64,000 nt of DNA from Flammulina velutipes (lineage: Eukaryota; Basidiomycota; Agaricomycetes; Agaricales; Physalacriaceae): assembly GCA_011800155.1 (NCBI GenBank), contig JAALGH010000011.1:1116001-1180000 (forward strand), read 5' to 3'. Both the position numbers and the translations under genes were made by a program. The notes beneath the pieces are model-generated. The model was given only the letters and a program-made list of their open reading frames with translations. It searched no databases and had not been told where the DNA came from. Position 1 is the first letter of the stretch. Each line of letters opens with the position of its first letter. Shown one piece after another: positions 48,282 to 60,251 of the stretch.

Positions 48282-49579
48282 CTAAGCATGTCTTTCGTCT
48301 TTACATATAAAGTAATACCAGTCTTGTTTAGAGTTGCCTTCACTGTCCAAAAGAAGGCCTTTCTGCAAATACAACATCAGTTTAGTTCATGGCTGTAAAA
48401 CACTTCCTACCTCCTTGAGTTCCCATCGGAAGGTAAGACCATCTGCATACTTCATCGTCTTCATGAGAGCAGGCTTGCCTTCGAACCCACCAGAAATTTC
48501 AAAGGTTTTTGTTCTCTGGTCAATTTTAGTACGCTCAAGGTTGTACGCAATGCCATGGACAGATAGTGTTCGATGCCTATCCCCCCTGGAATCACACACA
48601 TGAGTTTAAAGTGTAAGGCTGTTTGACTTTGAACTTACGGTCGCAAATCCTCGCCACGCTCAATGAGTGCGTCTTCAAGTATCCCGATACTGTATTCATA
48701 TGGAAGATTCGCTAACATGTTAGCCTTCAGATCCTGTATCTCGCTCTTTTTTCCCCCCATATCCACGATTTCTTCGACGCCGGCGTCATCCTCTGGCGGT
48801 GCCCAATCTATGGGCATGGCCGTCTGCAATGACTTATCAAAGAATATGTTCTGTTGATGAAAATCGAAATAACTGTGTGGATGCCTAGTAATCAGCGGGA
48901 TTTACAGGAACTCGGAAGGAGATCGACGCACAAGAGATTATCCTTCTCAGCAAATTCAAGCAGTCTATCGTGCACAGTAATACTTGCTCTCTCCAGAAGA
49001 TCCGAAGCCACCAATTTCTCGTCTTCCGTGTAGTGTTCATACAGTGGCTTAAGAGGCGGATCGAATTTCCGGACGTTTTTGACGACAATGTAATAGTAAT
49101 CTCCGTCCCATCCCCAGTGCAAGAGCAAATTGACTGCAGGCTTAGGGTAAAGTATATTATCAGCTTCATGACACGCTCTTTGCAAATCGCAGCACCCACC
49201 TTTCCGAGAAATCCGATTTCTTTCTGAGTTTTAGAGTTGTCGGGTTTGTCGACATCGGGGACAACTTTCATGATGGCCGGATGCGCTTACCGCCAACGAC
49301 AAACCCGCCTTTCACATTATAGCTTTCTGAATGTTGGCCTTGGTCCGCTTCTGGGAGTATCCCGAATTCGTACTTTTTGAGGAAATCCAAGCCGGGTGGG
49401 TCCTTGCGCCGCGACAATCCGGAGTCATCTGTACCCGTAACAGGACTAGGAAACAATGAAGGCCTAAACGCCAAAATCTAGATGATAACTCACTGCGCAT
49501 AAGTGAGAATAGTACTGCCATAGAAGAGGAAGAAGAGGTGAAGAAACAGAAACAGGCTGCTGTGATTGTGTAGTAGCAT
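48282..49579 (-). pseudogene. Secreted kinase-like family, copy 3 (frameshifted)
   Basis: The gene has the family layout: leader MLLHNHSSLFLFLHLFFLFY, PVTGTDDSGLSRRKDPPGLD, N-lobe, catalytic-loop motif SYFDFHQQNIFFD, IDWA in the DFG position, and a second N-lobe (FEISGGFEGKPALMKTMK), ending at 48282. At about 49278-49280 one base is missing relative to copy 4 (ATCCGG in place of ATCCCGG), which shifts frame inside the beta-3 strand before the Lys. Downstream exons remain otherwise open. It is probably a recent pseudogene; a sequencing error would restore it. Confidence 0.6.
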
Positions 49580-49959
49580 GCGATTTGCGATTTGATGGAC
49601 TACGTGGGTGGGGATAGGAGGGAGATTGCCCATCAGCGGCCTTATTTAGCTGGATATCGCTTGGCAGCCACGATAAAGCGACGATCCGTTGCGTAGCCGT
49701 GCGCACAGCCAGAAGCGTAACTCGTAGCAAAGGTTTCCTAGACATTCTTGGGGCGCCGCCAGTGAGTGCTGAACGCTGAACATTGAGCATGATTATAGGG
49801 TAAATATTCGAATTCAAGTTAAAGGTTGCTCACCTATTAAATTTTATATTTCGCCACTTGGTAGTGTATGGGTACAGATTCAGTACGGCCGAAAGTCGTG
49901 GCAACTACCCCGTCGGCATCGTTATCTCGTCGATATCACGACAGCACCGCCGCTAGCTG

Positions 49960-50530
49960 GTACTGGATGCACACGGAGACGCCATTCCGCTCGCTGATTG
50001 TGAACTCTGTCCACGGAAGCCTTCACAGTCACGGTGGAAGGGAACTCGGACAGAAGACGGCATGGTGGCATCGCTAATGAATCGGTCAGCATAGTCTCCA
50101 AATTCAAAGAAAGGAAGCGTTGGGCAATACTGACTGGAGACGCCCAAGACCAGGACATCCGATCGCGGTTCGAGGAGAAGGCTGTTCAAAACGTTCGGTA
50201 GATTTTTGGAGTTGACGCTACAGTATAGTTCAGTGAATGCTTCGTCGATAGCAGTGAGGTGGGTTCGAAGTTGAACCCGGGGCGATTTGAAGGTGCCGAT
50301 ACGAACGCCATAGCGTAGAGTAAAGAATTCAATAGCAAAATACAGCGGGTGATTATCCAAACTTCGAGCAGAACGCGTCGTAGCGTTCCTGAAGGTAGGA
50401 TCAAGAGACGCGAAGCAACGCGTGGACCGCATATTGAATGTGAGACAAACACGTAGCAACAAGCGTGATCAGCATAGCCACCGCCACATACAATGCATCC
50501 GTCGCCTGGATCAAAGCAAAACATAACTTA
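49960..50530 (-). pseudogene. 5' fragment of the UvrD/TRANK1-like helicase, inverted copy
   Basis: The minus strand carries SVNSKNLPNVLNSLLLEPRS and DVLVLGVSSQYC, matching the first exon of the helicase at 25879. A deletion of about 13 bp after the ATG-equivalent breaks the start frame. The sequence ends soon after the region equivalent to helicase intron 1. It sits between kinase-like copies 3 and 4. Confidence 0.65.
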
Positions 50531-50535
50531 CATTG

Positions 50536-50645
50536 GGCGGTGCACGTCTGTTGATCCCCAGTCATGAGCGTCTGCGGCGGAGCCCTTGCAGGACATTTGG
50601 TTCGAGTATGTATTTTCCTCCCTCGATACTTAATTGGGACATCCA
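50536..50645 (+). pseudogene. 3' exon relic of SRPK-type kinase, inverted copy
   Basis: The plus strand encodes the degraded counterpart of the SRPK C-terminal exon seen at 25543-25650, in opposite orientation, again between a kinase-like gene and a helicase 5' fragment. It is the landmark that shows the two segments are an inverted duplication. Confidence 0.65.
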
Positions 50646-50764
50646 ATCATGACGGCAAGTCATAATACTGTAAGTCGTACTTATACCACTCCCGTTGAAA
50701 AAAATCTAAGGTACTTTTCATTCATATTCCAGTAGTGAGGAGCACGGTGGCGTCCGGAACTCTA

Positions 50765-52076
50765 CTAGATACCTGTATCTACCACTACTGGAACTGATGT
50801 GTTACCCTCCGTCCCGTGTCTCACGTCTTTGTAGATAATGTTATACCAGTTTCGTTTAGAGTTGCCTTCACTGTCCAAAAGAAGGCCTTTCTGCAAATCC
50901 GATATCAGTTTAGTTCATGGCTGTAAAACACTTCCCACCTTCTCGAGCTTCGATCGGAATTCATCACCTCTTTCATACCCCTTCATCATCTTCAGGAGAG
51001 CAGGCTGCCCTTTGAACCCATCAGTAATTCGAAATGTCTTCGCTATCTGGCTATAACCAGTGCGCCGAAGGTAGTAAGTAATGCCATTGACGGACATACT
51101 TCGATTCCTATTGATATCCTCCCTGCAGTCGTTTAAAGTGTGTAAGGCTGTTTGACATCGAACTTACGGCCGCAAATCCTTGCCACGCCTAAGTAGTGCG
51201 TCTTCGAATTTGTCGACGCTGTATGTTGTTGGAATATTTGCTTCCATTACAGCCTTCAAGCGTGCTATCTTGCTCTTCTTTTCTTCCTCATTCACGATTG
51301 TTTCGACGCCGTCGTAACGACCTGGCGGTGCCCAATCTATGGGCATGACCGTCCGCAAATCCTTATCAAAGAATATGTTCTGTAGATGAAAATCGAAATA
51401 ACTGTTCGGATGCCTCGTATGTCAGCGGTGATTCTGAAAGAGATCGACGCACAAGAGATTATCCTCCTCAGCAAATTTAAGCAGTCTATTGTACACAGCA
51501 AGTGCTGCTGTCTCCAAAAAATTCGAAGCTACCAATGTATCGTCATCCAGGTAGTGTTGATACAATGGCTTGAGAGGCGGATCGAATGCCCGGACGTTTT
51601 TGATGACAATGCTATAGCAACCTTGGGCCCATCCCCACTGCAAGAGCAAATCAACTGCGGGCTTGGGGTAGAGTATATTATCAGCTTCATGACACTTCGC
51701 AATCGCAAGCACCCACATTTCCAAGAAATTCGATTTCTTTCCGAGTTTTAGATTGGTCGGTTTTGTCTTCGTCGGGGATGATTTTCAGGATGGCCGGGAT
51801 GCGCTTACCCCCAACAACGAACCCATTTACCACATTATAGGTAACTGAATGTTTGCCTTGGTCCGCTTTTGGGAGTTCCCGTAATTCGTACCCCTCGAGG
51901 AATTCCACGCCGGGTGGGTCCTGGCGCCGCGACAACTCTGTATCTGTAACAGGACTAAAAGAAAACAATGAATACCTGAGTGCCAGAATATAGAAGACAA
52001 CTCACTGCGCATAAGTGAAGATGGTACTGGCGTAGAAGAGGAAGAAGAAGCGAAGAAATTGATTGTGTAGTAGCAT
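50765..52076 (-). CDS. Predicted secreted kinase-like protein, copy 4 (best-preserved copy)
   Basis: The leader MLLHNQFLRFFFLFYASTIF is spliced to PVTDTELSRRQDPPGVEFLE. The N-lobe has GKRIPAILKII (Lys) and SKTRKEIEFLGN (Glu). A GT-AG intron is followed by VDLLLQWGWAQGCYSIVIKN (hinge-like). After SNFLETAALAVYNRLLKFAE comes a short intron and NLLHPNSYFDFHLQNIFFDK, with catalytic Asp and Asn, then MPIDWAPP in the DFG position (Gly replaced by Ala). The second partial N-lobe is AKTFRITDGFKGQPALLKMM, ending in SKRNWYNIIYKDVRH and a tail to 50765. All splice sites are canonical and the frame is open throughout, so this is the reference member. Extracellular kinase-like function is inferred. Confidence 0.7.
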
Positions 52077-52429
52077 GAGATTTGCGCTAGGTGTGGGGAT
52101 AGGAGGGGGATTGCCCATCAGCAGCCTTATTTAGCTTCGTAGCTTGACAACCACGACGACGATCCGTTGCGTGGGTGTGCGCACAGCCAGAAGCGTAACT
52201 CGTAGCAAAGGTTTCCTAGATATTCGGGCGTCGAACGCTGGACTGAACGTTGAACACTGAACGTTGAGCATGACAGGGTAATATTGAAGTTAAAGGTTGT
52301 TCACCCATTAAATTTTAGATTTCGCCGCTAGGTAGTGTAGGGGTACAGTACGACTGAAAGTCGTGGCAACTACCGTTGGCATCGTTATTTCGACGATATC
52401 GCGACCGCGCCAGCGAGGGCGTGGTAAAA

Positions 52430-52565
52430 GGCTGACTTCACAGATAGGATTGAACGTCACCCCCCCATATCCTTTTTGCGAGCAGTCCCGAGCGCCTCAC
52501 GAACCAAAGCTGTCGGGGCTATCGAAATACAGCGCGCTGCAACGAACACTGGAAGTGTCTGCGCG
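52430..52565 (-). pseudogene. Internal exon fragment of the helicase gene
   Basis: The minus strand contains TTCGTTGCAGCGCGCTGTAT and a following block that matches helicase sequence at about 26855-26965 (exon reading ALYFDSPSSFG), with an internal deletion. It lies between kinase-like copy 4 and the homeodomain gene. Confidence 0.6.
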
Positions 52566-52709
52566 GATCAACGCGCCCCGATGAATGTTGACCGACCCCG
52601 AGCTGTAGGTCGAGATGCGTCGATGTTCCCTCCTGCGTTAACACAATAGATCCTTTGGTCCATCAGACGATAGGAAAATATCGCAAGTTGGAGCGACGAA
52701 CGTACCCTT

Positions 52710-53390
52710 TCACTGGCAAAATGTACCATTTTCGAGTATGGCTCGCATCTTGAGTTCGTACGGCGCGAAGAGGGCGTTGAATTCGGCACGGCTGAGGGAG
52801 GCGGGTGTGATGGTAGCCTCCATCCCGTCGATGAGGAGATTTGTGTCTTGAACGTCAGGAAGTTCAGGCTGTTCAGCGGTGAGGAAAGGTTCGGGAGTAG
52901 GATTTGATGGAGTCCGCACCTCGGTTTCTAAAGGTATTGGAGGTTGCGGGGTTTCGATTTCCGGCGCGGTCAATTGTTTAGGTTGATTGAGCATCACCTC
53001 CAACTGCGGCAATGGCAGCCTCAGAAGCTTCGCGCACGTCTTCATAATCGTCTCTGGATTATCCGAGCTCGAAAGTACGGGTTTGTAACGTTTTACAATG
53101 CATATTCTTGTTCTTGTTTTGATGCACTGGCGTTTCCGCTGGAACCAATCCTTGAGCCTGTGTAGGGTGAACTCGTCGTTCCCAGCTATCGCCTGGTTGA
53201 CTAGTCAGTGGTGTAGAAGTAGGAGGGTGATGGGATGGGTACGTTGACGGCTAGTAAGAGCTCTTTCTTTTGTGCGATAGTTGGGTTTTGGCTGACGTTG
53301 TCGAAGAACTCTATTTAGAGAGAGAGAGAGAGTAAGGATGACGGTGTTAACAGGAGTATGAGTACGCACCTTGAAGGACGCGAGAGCCAT
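52710..53390 (-). CDS. Divergent homeodomain-like protein
   Basis: Exon 1 is MALASFK. After an intron (about 53312-53369), exon 2 reads FFDNVSQNPTIAQKKELLLA, resembling homeodomain helices 1 and 2. A 53-bp intron with a CTGAC branch point leads to AIAGNDEFTLHRLKDWFQRK, placing helix 3 with WF followed by xRKR. The usual Asn of the WFxNxR motif is replaced by Arg. The remaining ~120 residues are Pro/Glu-rich with a final helical segment (SLSRAEFNALFAPYELKMRA). The product is about 185 residues. A DNA-binding role is inferred from the family; loss of Asn51 makes ordinary base recognition doubtful. Confidence 0.55.
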
Positions 53391-53824
53391 TAGTATTGAG
53401 ACGTTGGTAGGGCTTGTATGGCCTCACTGAAGCCATTGAGAGTTGGTTGAAGAGCGTTTGGAAGCCCCTTGATGGTTTACTTTCTCACTTGATGGTTTAC
53501 TTTCCCACCATCATTGGCATCAACAACACTGATTATGTCGGATCCGGGTGTAAGCATTACATGCATTGAAAATGAGTGGGCTGTAGTACGAGAATTTAGC
53601 TATGTGACTCCACAGGGAGACGAGGAGATTGTGCAGTGTAATTTCCCGAGTATTAGAACTGTGCGCCACATCTCGGGCAGTGGCTGTGCGTAACATCACG
53701 CATGTGACAGCCACGTCGTAATTTCAGAGTCCATCGACGAGCATAACTTTCCTTTATCTTTCATCTTCCAGGCTCGATTTCTGTATTAGCCTGCCCGCCG
53801 AGCCTGGAATAAACGCTTTCCACC

Positions 53825-56800
53825 ATGTCGGTGATGCTCACAAAGTTTGAATCGAAAAGCAACCGCGTGAAGGGTGCGTCGTCGCGCTGCAGAACATCGA
53901 AAGGCGATCCTAACCGCTGGCAGGCCTGGCATTCCATCCCACGCAACCGTTGTTGGCTGCTGCGCTGCACAGTGGCAGCGTACAGCTATGGAACTATCGA
54001 ATGGGGGTTCTGGTGGACCGTTTCGAGGAGCACGAAGGCACGTCGGGCGCATATATACATGCGCACAGGAAGTTCTAACGATTTGCGACAGGGCCCGTGC
54101 GTGGCGTGCATTTCCACCCGAGCCGAGCGCTGCTTGTGACTGGAGGCGACGATTACAAGCTGCGTGTCTGGGGTGCGTGCTAGTTGTAACTGGGTGGTGG
54201 TTATACTCATGTTTTGCGCAGATATCCGACCGCAGAACCGACGCTGCCTGTTTACGCTTCACGGCCATCTGGACTATGTGCGGACGGTGCAGTTCCACCA
54301 TGAAATGCCGTGGATTGTGAGCTGCTGTGTGACTGTGGCGTAGCGCGTAAAATTGACTTGTGACAGATGTCGACGTCGGACGACCAGACGATACGGCTGT
54401 GGAACAGCACGTCCCGCCAGTGCATCGCCGTGCTGACGGGCCACACGCACTATGTCATGTCCGCCTTTTTCCACCCCAAAGACGATCTGATCGTGTCCGC
54501 GTCGATGGACCAGACCGTACGCGTCTGGGACATCTCAGGCCTCCGCAAAAGTAGCTCGTCCACCGGCGGACCTGGAAACTTTGAGGCGTTCGACACGTTT
54601 TCCACGGTCAAATACGTCCTCGAAGGCCACGATCGCGGCGTCAACTATGCTGTCTTCCACCCAACTCTCCCTCTCATCCTCTCAGCCGCAGACGATCGCA
54701 CAATCAAAATATGGCGCATGAGCGAGACTAAAGCCTGGGAGGTCGACTCCTGTCGCGGCCACTTTAACAACGTCTCCAGCGCCCTCTTCCACCCCAAATC
54801 AGAGCTCATCGTCTCCTGCGGCGAGGACAAGACTATCCGCGTCTGGGATCTCGCAAAGCGCTCCGCCATCCAGACCTTCAGGCGCGAGAACGACCGTTTC
54901 TGGGTCCTCGCCTCACATCCAAACCTCAACCTCTTCGCTGCAGGTCACGACAGTGGTCTCATCGTCTTCAAGCTCGAGCGCGAGAGGCCCGCCTTCGCCG
55001 TCAACGGAGACTCCCTCTACTACATCCGCGACAAGTATGTCCGCTCCTACGACTTCAACACCGGTGCAGACATTGGCCTGCTGAGCGTCCGCAAATTCGG
55101 CAGCCCGTACATGCCCCCCAGAACACTCAGTTACAATCAAATGGAACGCGCCGTAATCACCACCATCTCCTCAGACAATGGCCAATTCGAGTTGACATCC
55201 TTACCACAACAAAGTCAAGGCGAAGTCAAGGATTCCAGTGTCGACGGAAAGAGAGGACCGGGACAAAGCGCAATCTTCGTTGCGCGCAACCGCTTCGCTG
55301 TCTTGAACAAGACTGGCCAGGTCTGTAATACTTTCGAAATTCAGCGCCCATTTCTGACCTGTCTATCAGCTCATCGAAGTCCGCGACCTGTCTAACGCCG
55401 TCGTGCGAACCATCAAGCCTCCCGTACAAACAAACGAGATCTTCTACGGTGGTACAGGTTGCCTTATCCTCAGCTCCACCAGTTCCGTTGTCCTCTTCGA
55501 CCTGCAACAACAAAAGTCTTTGGCTGAGATTAACAGTCCCCCTGTAAAATATGTTGTCTGGAATGCTGACTCGTCCATGGTTGCTTTGATGAGCAAGCAC
55601 AGTGTGTTTATTCTCCCTCGTCTGAAACGTTTGCTAACTACTCTCAGCTATAACTGTTGCTAACCGAACCTTCGCTGAGCATAGTCTCATTCACGAGACC
55701 ATCCGTATCAAATCCGGAGCATGGGACGATTCTGGCGTGTTCATATACTCCACTCTCAACCACGTCAAATATTGTCTGTATCAAGGGTATGTCGTTTCTT
55801 TTCGTTGATCTCAGCGAAGACTAAACTCGTAACCAGTGATCACGGTGTAATCTGTACTCTCGACAACCCCGTCTACTTGACGCGTGTCAAAGGCAAAACT
55901 GTGCACTGCCTTGACCGCTCTGCACGCCCCCGGACCATTACTTTTGACCCCACGGAGTACCGCTTCAAAGTGGCATTGCTGAAGAACAACTACGAGGAGA
56001 TGTTGTATATTATCAAAACCTCAACCCTAATCGGCCAGGGTATCATTGGTTACTTGCAGAAGAAAGGTTTCCCGGAGGTACATCCACCGTTCAGCGACAT
56101 AAACGCCTATTAACCCTTGATTTAGATTGCTCTTCACTTCGTTCAGGACACAAACACCCGCTTCGAGCTCGCCATTGAATGCGGTAACCTCGACGTGGCG
56201 ATGGAAACCGCCAAAGAGATCAATCGTCCCGAGTGCTGGGATCGACTAGCACAGCAAGCCTTGAAGCAGGGTAACCATAAGGTATAACCAAATGGACTCG
56301 GAGACGAAGACCCCGTACTGATGTTTAATTCTTAGGTCGTCGAAAAAGCTTACCAACAAACGAAAAACTTTGACAAGCTATCCTTCTTGTATCTCGCAAC
56401 TGGAAGCAGTGACAAGCTCTCCAAGATGCAGAAGATTGCCGATGCCCGAGGGGATCCAATGTCAAAGTTCCACAACGCGTTATATGCAGGCGATGTCATA
56501 GGCAGAATCGCGGTTCTACGGGATGTTGGGATGTGTGAGTTTTTGATTCTTGATTTTCTGGCATCTCACTGACAACGTGCATAGACCCCCTTGCGTACCT
56601 AACAGCGAAGACCAACGGTCTTGAGGATCTCGCGGAGGAGATACTAGAAACTGCTGGCCTGAATGCGGCTGATTTGGACGACGTTCCGTCCTTCGGCACC
56701 TCAACATTATCGATACCAGAAGTGGTGACAGAAACGACCGACCTCGTTTGGCCGCCTGTCTCATCTGGTGAAAACTTCTTTGACAAAGCACTCGCGAACG

Positions 56801-58103
56801 GTGGCCTTGATTCTATAGCTGAGCCAAGCTACACTAACGGCGACGCGGCTACAGGCGCGCTTGATGCATGGGCTGAGGAGGAAGCGCAAGAGGACATTGA
56901 TCCTGAGGAAGGTGGATGGGATCTTGATACGGAGGAGATCGAAGACGCGCCGGTTCATGTCAATGGAGACGAAGTTCCCGGGGAGGAAGAGCTCGGTGCT
57001 GGTGCCACTCCTGGTGTCGACGAGACGGAACACTGGATTCGAAACTCACCTCTTGCAGCGGATCATGTTGCAGCGGGGTCTTTCGAGACTGCTATGCAGG
57101 TATGTCTAAATGTCGGGGATAGATGTGTACTATACTGATATTGCTCGCAGCTTCTCAACCGCCAACTCGGCGTGGTCAACTTTGCTCTACTAAAGCCCCA
57201 GTTCATCGCGACCTATCGTTCAGCGCACACATACTTAACTCCAGTCGCCTCACTTCCTCCTCTGAAACTCAATATCCGCCGTAACCCCGCAGAGTCGTCG
57301 TTAAGCCGTGTCTTACCTGTGAATGTGATCACTTTGGAATCTGCACGTGTGGAGCTGGCGGAAGGATGCAGATTTGTGTCGCAAAACAAGCTTGTGGAGG
57401 CGAAGGGTGTTTTCAGCTCTGTTCTCCGGTCGCTGTTACTCGTTGCGTTGACGTCTGATGCTGAGGCCAAGCAGGTATGTCGCCTCGTATTTCTAAGTCT
57501 TGTGGAATGCCTCTAATTGTGTTTCGTAGTGGAGAGATACTGTTACGAGTGCACGAGAGTACCTCGTTGGGGTCTCCATCGAATTGGAGAGGCGACGAGT
57601 AGCAGAAGAGGATCCCACTGATATCCGGCGAAGTCTCGAGCTCGCTGCTTATTTCACCCACTGCCAACTCCAGCCTGCTCAGATGCAGATTGCACTCCGC
57701 AGTGCTATTAGTGTGTTTGCGAAAGCGAACAACCAGGCTGATGCTGCACGGTTCGCTAAACGCCTCCTTGAACTCAAGCCTGATCCTAAGATCGTCGCTA
57801 CTGTACGTTTTGCTCTCAACGTCTTTATCTTGTCCTAGCTGACGAGATTTTTTTGTGCAGTGTCGTCAACGCATCGCGGCTGGGGAACGCAATCCGCGCA
57901 ACGCGGTCGAGATCACGTACGACGAGCACACACCGTTCGAGATTTGCGCTGCGACGTTCACGCCGATATACAAGGGGTCTCCTGCGGTGCATTGTCCGTA
58001 TACGAACGCGGCGTACTTGCCTCAATTTGCGGGCAAGTTGGATCCACTTTTGGAGTTGACGGAGGTTGGGGCTGCTGCGTCTGGGATGCCTGCTCCTTGG
58101 TAA
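53825..58103 (+). CDS. COP1: Coatomer subunit alpha (COPI)
   Basis: The N-terminus [17 protein letters not shown] leads into a WD40 propeller whose repeats include [40 protein letters not shown] and [20 protein letters not shown]. This is followed by the coatomer WD-associated region ([33 protein letters not shown]) and a helical solenoid ([20 protein letters not shown]). An acidic linker ([20 protein letters not shown]) precedes the COPI C-terminal domain, with [18 protein letters not shown] and the end [11 protein letters not shown]. Many introns are used. It forms the COPI coat with beta' and epsilon for Golgi-to-ER traffic and reads KKxx cargo tails. It is a single-copy housekeeping gene. 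The symbol follows yeast usage. Confidence 0.95.
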
Positions 58104-58482
58104 TTGTTGTTTGATAGTGGCACGAAAATCTTTATCTTATTCTGTGCGGAGTGAAGGAATGGTGTAGTTTGTGCGGTGATTAGAGCGTGGATGGTCCCGA
58201 CTAACGCCATTGTGGGATAAGTATTTGGGACTGGGACTGGTGTAAGGATGAATTGTGCTCTTGAATTGTTTTCTTGGAGCGAAGCGCTTTTTTGGAGGGT
58301 AAGGTTGCATACGAATTGCTTGTGCTAACGTTGAGTTTAGTAACAAGTAGCTGCCGGCGGTTTAAATATAACCCCGATTCCTGATCTTGGAAATTTGTGC
58401 CAAGAATGGTTGCATCCGAGACTTGAAAAGGACTGTCAACCTTCGGATTGAGTCAACGCTCTCCCCTCGTAACCCCCCTCCC

Positions 58483-59592
58483 ATGTCTGAAATTGCCGAG
58501 GCTGAAAGGTTGCCCAAGGCTGATGGGTCCACTGGCCATACGACCCCGACCAACCATACGACCCCGGAAGCGGAGCCAGGCCATCTCCGCAAAGCAGATA
58601 CGTTCTCCACTGTAGGCGCGGGCGACAGAGAAGGTGGCGCATCCACGGCTGCTACTTCCCCCAAGAAGTGGTCCTTCTGGTCGCACCTCAACGAAGACGT
58701 CGACCCGAACGAATCGACGGGTCCGCTGGCTGCATACTGCTTCATGACCGGCTACATGTATGTCCTCGATCCGTTGCTTTCATCGTATCTTATCGGTGTG
58801 CATCTCCTAGCGATGTGATTTCTTTTTCTGCCATCTTCGTGTGGTGTGGTTTCCAGACTGGGAATTTTGCCCAGGTGAGCTTAATTTACGCATTATCGCG
58901 TGGGTCTGATGTTTTGGCGGTAGCTGGGTCTTGCGCTGGCCCGCCTATTCGACGGCTCGCACGGGCATCGAATGTCGGATTTCCACATTGCGGATAGGCA
59001 GGCTTTGACGTCGCTTATTACTTTCAATATGGGTGCTTTCGTTGGGCGGCTTGGGGATCGTATTGGGGCGCAGAAGCGGATTTGGCTCATCACGGGGACT
59101 TTTTTGCAGGCGCTGCTTACTATGGCTGCTGCTGTGACGTTGTATAAGAGCGGGCAGGATAGCGTGTCTGACCAGCGGGCTTTTCCGACGTGGACGAATG
59201 CGCTTAGCTATGTCGCACTCGGGTTCATGAGCGCTAGTCTTGGGGTGCAAGGTATTCAGGCTAAGCGTCTTAATACTCAGTTCACGACTACGAGTACGTC
59301 CTTCTTCTGTTCACCTTCTTGTCTGTTCCGTTCTGATATGTTCCCGTAAACAGTCGTGCTGACGACTGTCTGGGTCGAGCTCGTTACCGATCCCGATCTG
59401 TTCAACTTCATGCACAAAGTGAAGACAAGGGATCATAAATTGATTGCGGCCACTGCGCTTTTCTTGGGGGCGTTCATTGGACGTGCGATATTGGGTGCGG
59501 TGGGTTCGCCGGCGGCTTTGGGGGTTGGGTGTGGGCTCCGGGTGTTGGTCTCGATGGCGTGGTTTTTCGTTCCGAACAAAAGGAAGAACTGA
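58483..59592 (+). CDS. DUF1275 (YoaK-like) membrane protein
   Basis: The start MSEIAEAERLPKADGSTGHT opens a polar, disordered ~80-residue N-terminus. The family core follows: GPLAAYCFMTGYM, an intron, DVISFSAIFVWCGFQTGNFAQ, an intron, and LTSLITFNMGAFVGRLGDR. Further helices are LITGTFLQALLTMAAAVTL and ALSYVALGFMSASLGVQGIQ, with KRLNTQFTTTIVLT across an intron, then AATALFLGAFIGRAILGAVG and ALGVGCGLRVLVSMAWFFVP. Six helices are expected. The FQTGN and MGVQ-like motifs are diagnostic of DUF1275. Its biochemical function is not established. Confidence 0.9.
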
Positions 59593-60251
59593 TTTATTGC
59601 TAGAATTATTGATAGAGATAGAGACGCCTGTGATACCATGAACGATGGATTGTAATTCTTTCACTTGGCGCGGGCTTCCGTCTTCATCCCATGACTTTGG
59701 GTGACTCTATTCCATGGATGAAAGGTATAGATGGAATTTTCTGAAGGCGAATCCATATTATTCAGCATGGGGAACTATGAACGTCAATTGAGCCAATGTT
59801 CCTTTGTGCATAGCTCAAAGTGGGCAGCAACCGTTCCATAGATCAAGCATGCCGTTCTGCTCCTCCTTTGATTATGGTCAGGAGGGTAGCAATCGTGCTC
59901 GTCATCGTCATCTCCAAAAGGATATCTCCACCTCGGAACGAAAGCGTAGGACATGCCGCCATGTACAGTGCAGAATGGCGCCCTGCTGACCTCCGCTGCT
60001 GCTTCAAAATAAGTGGCACACAAGCAACATGATGGTTAGGAGCCTCCGACGTGAACGACGGCGTGCAGTGAAGGTGATTGATGCTGTAGAAGGTGATTTA
60101 AGATGATACACTCACAGTGCACCCCATAGGTAGCGACTACGGTGAATACGTCTGTGATGCTGGGCGTCTCCGAGAGCGGCTCGTGTGCGGTTACTAGTTC
60201 AGAAGGTCAATTGGGCTCGAGAATGTTTCACAACAGACGAACCTCGTGCGT
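59593..60251. other. Intergenic region without a clear gene
   Basis: A 79-codon minus frame at 59784-60023 is open but shows no motif. I see nothing else that can be supported. Confidence 0.35.
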
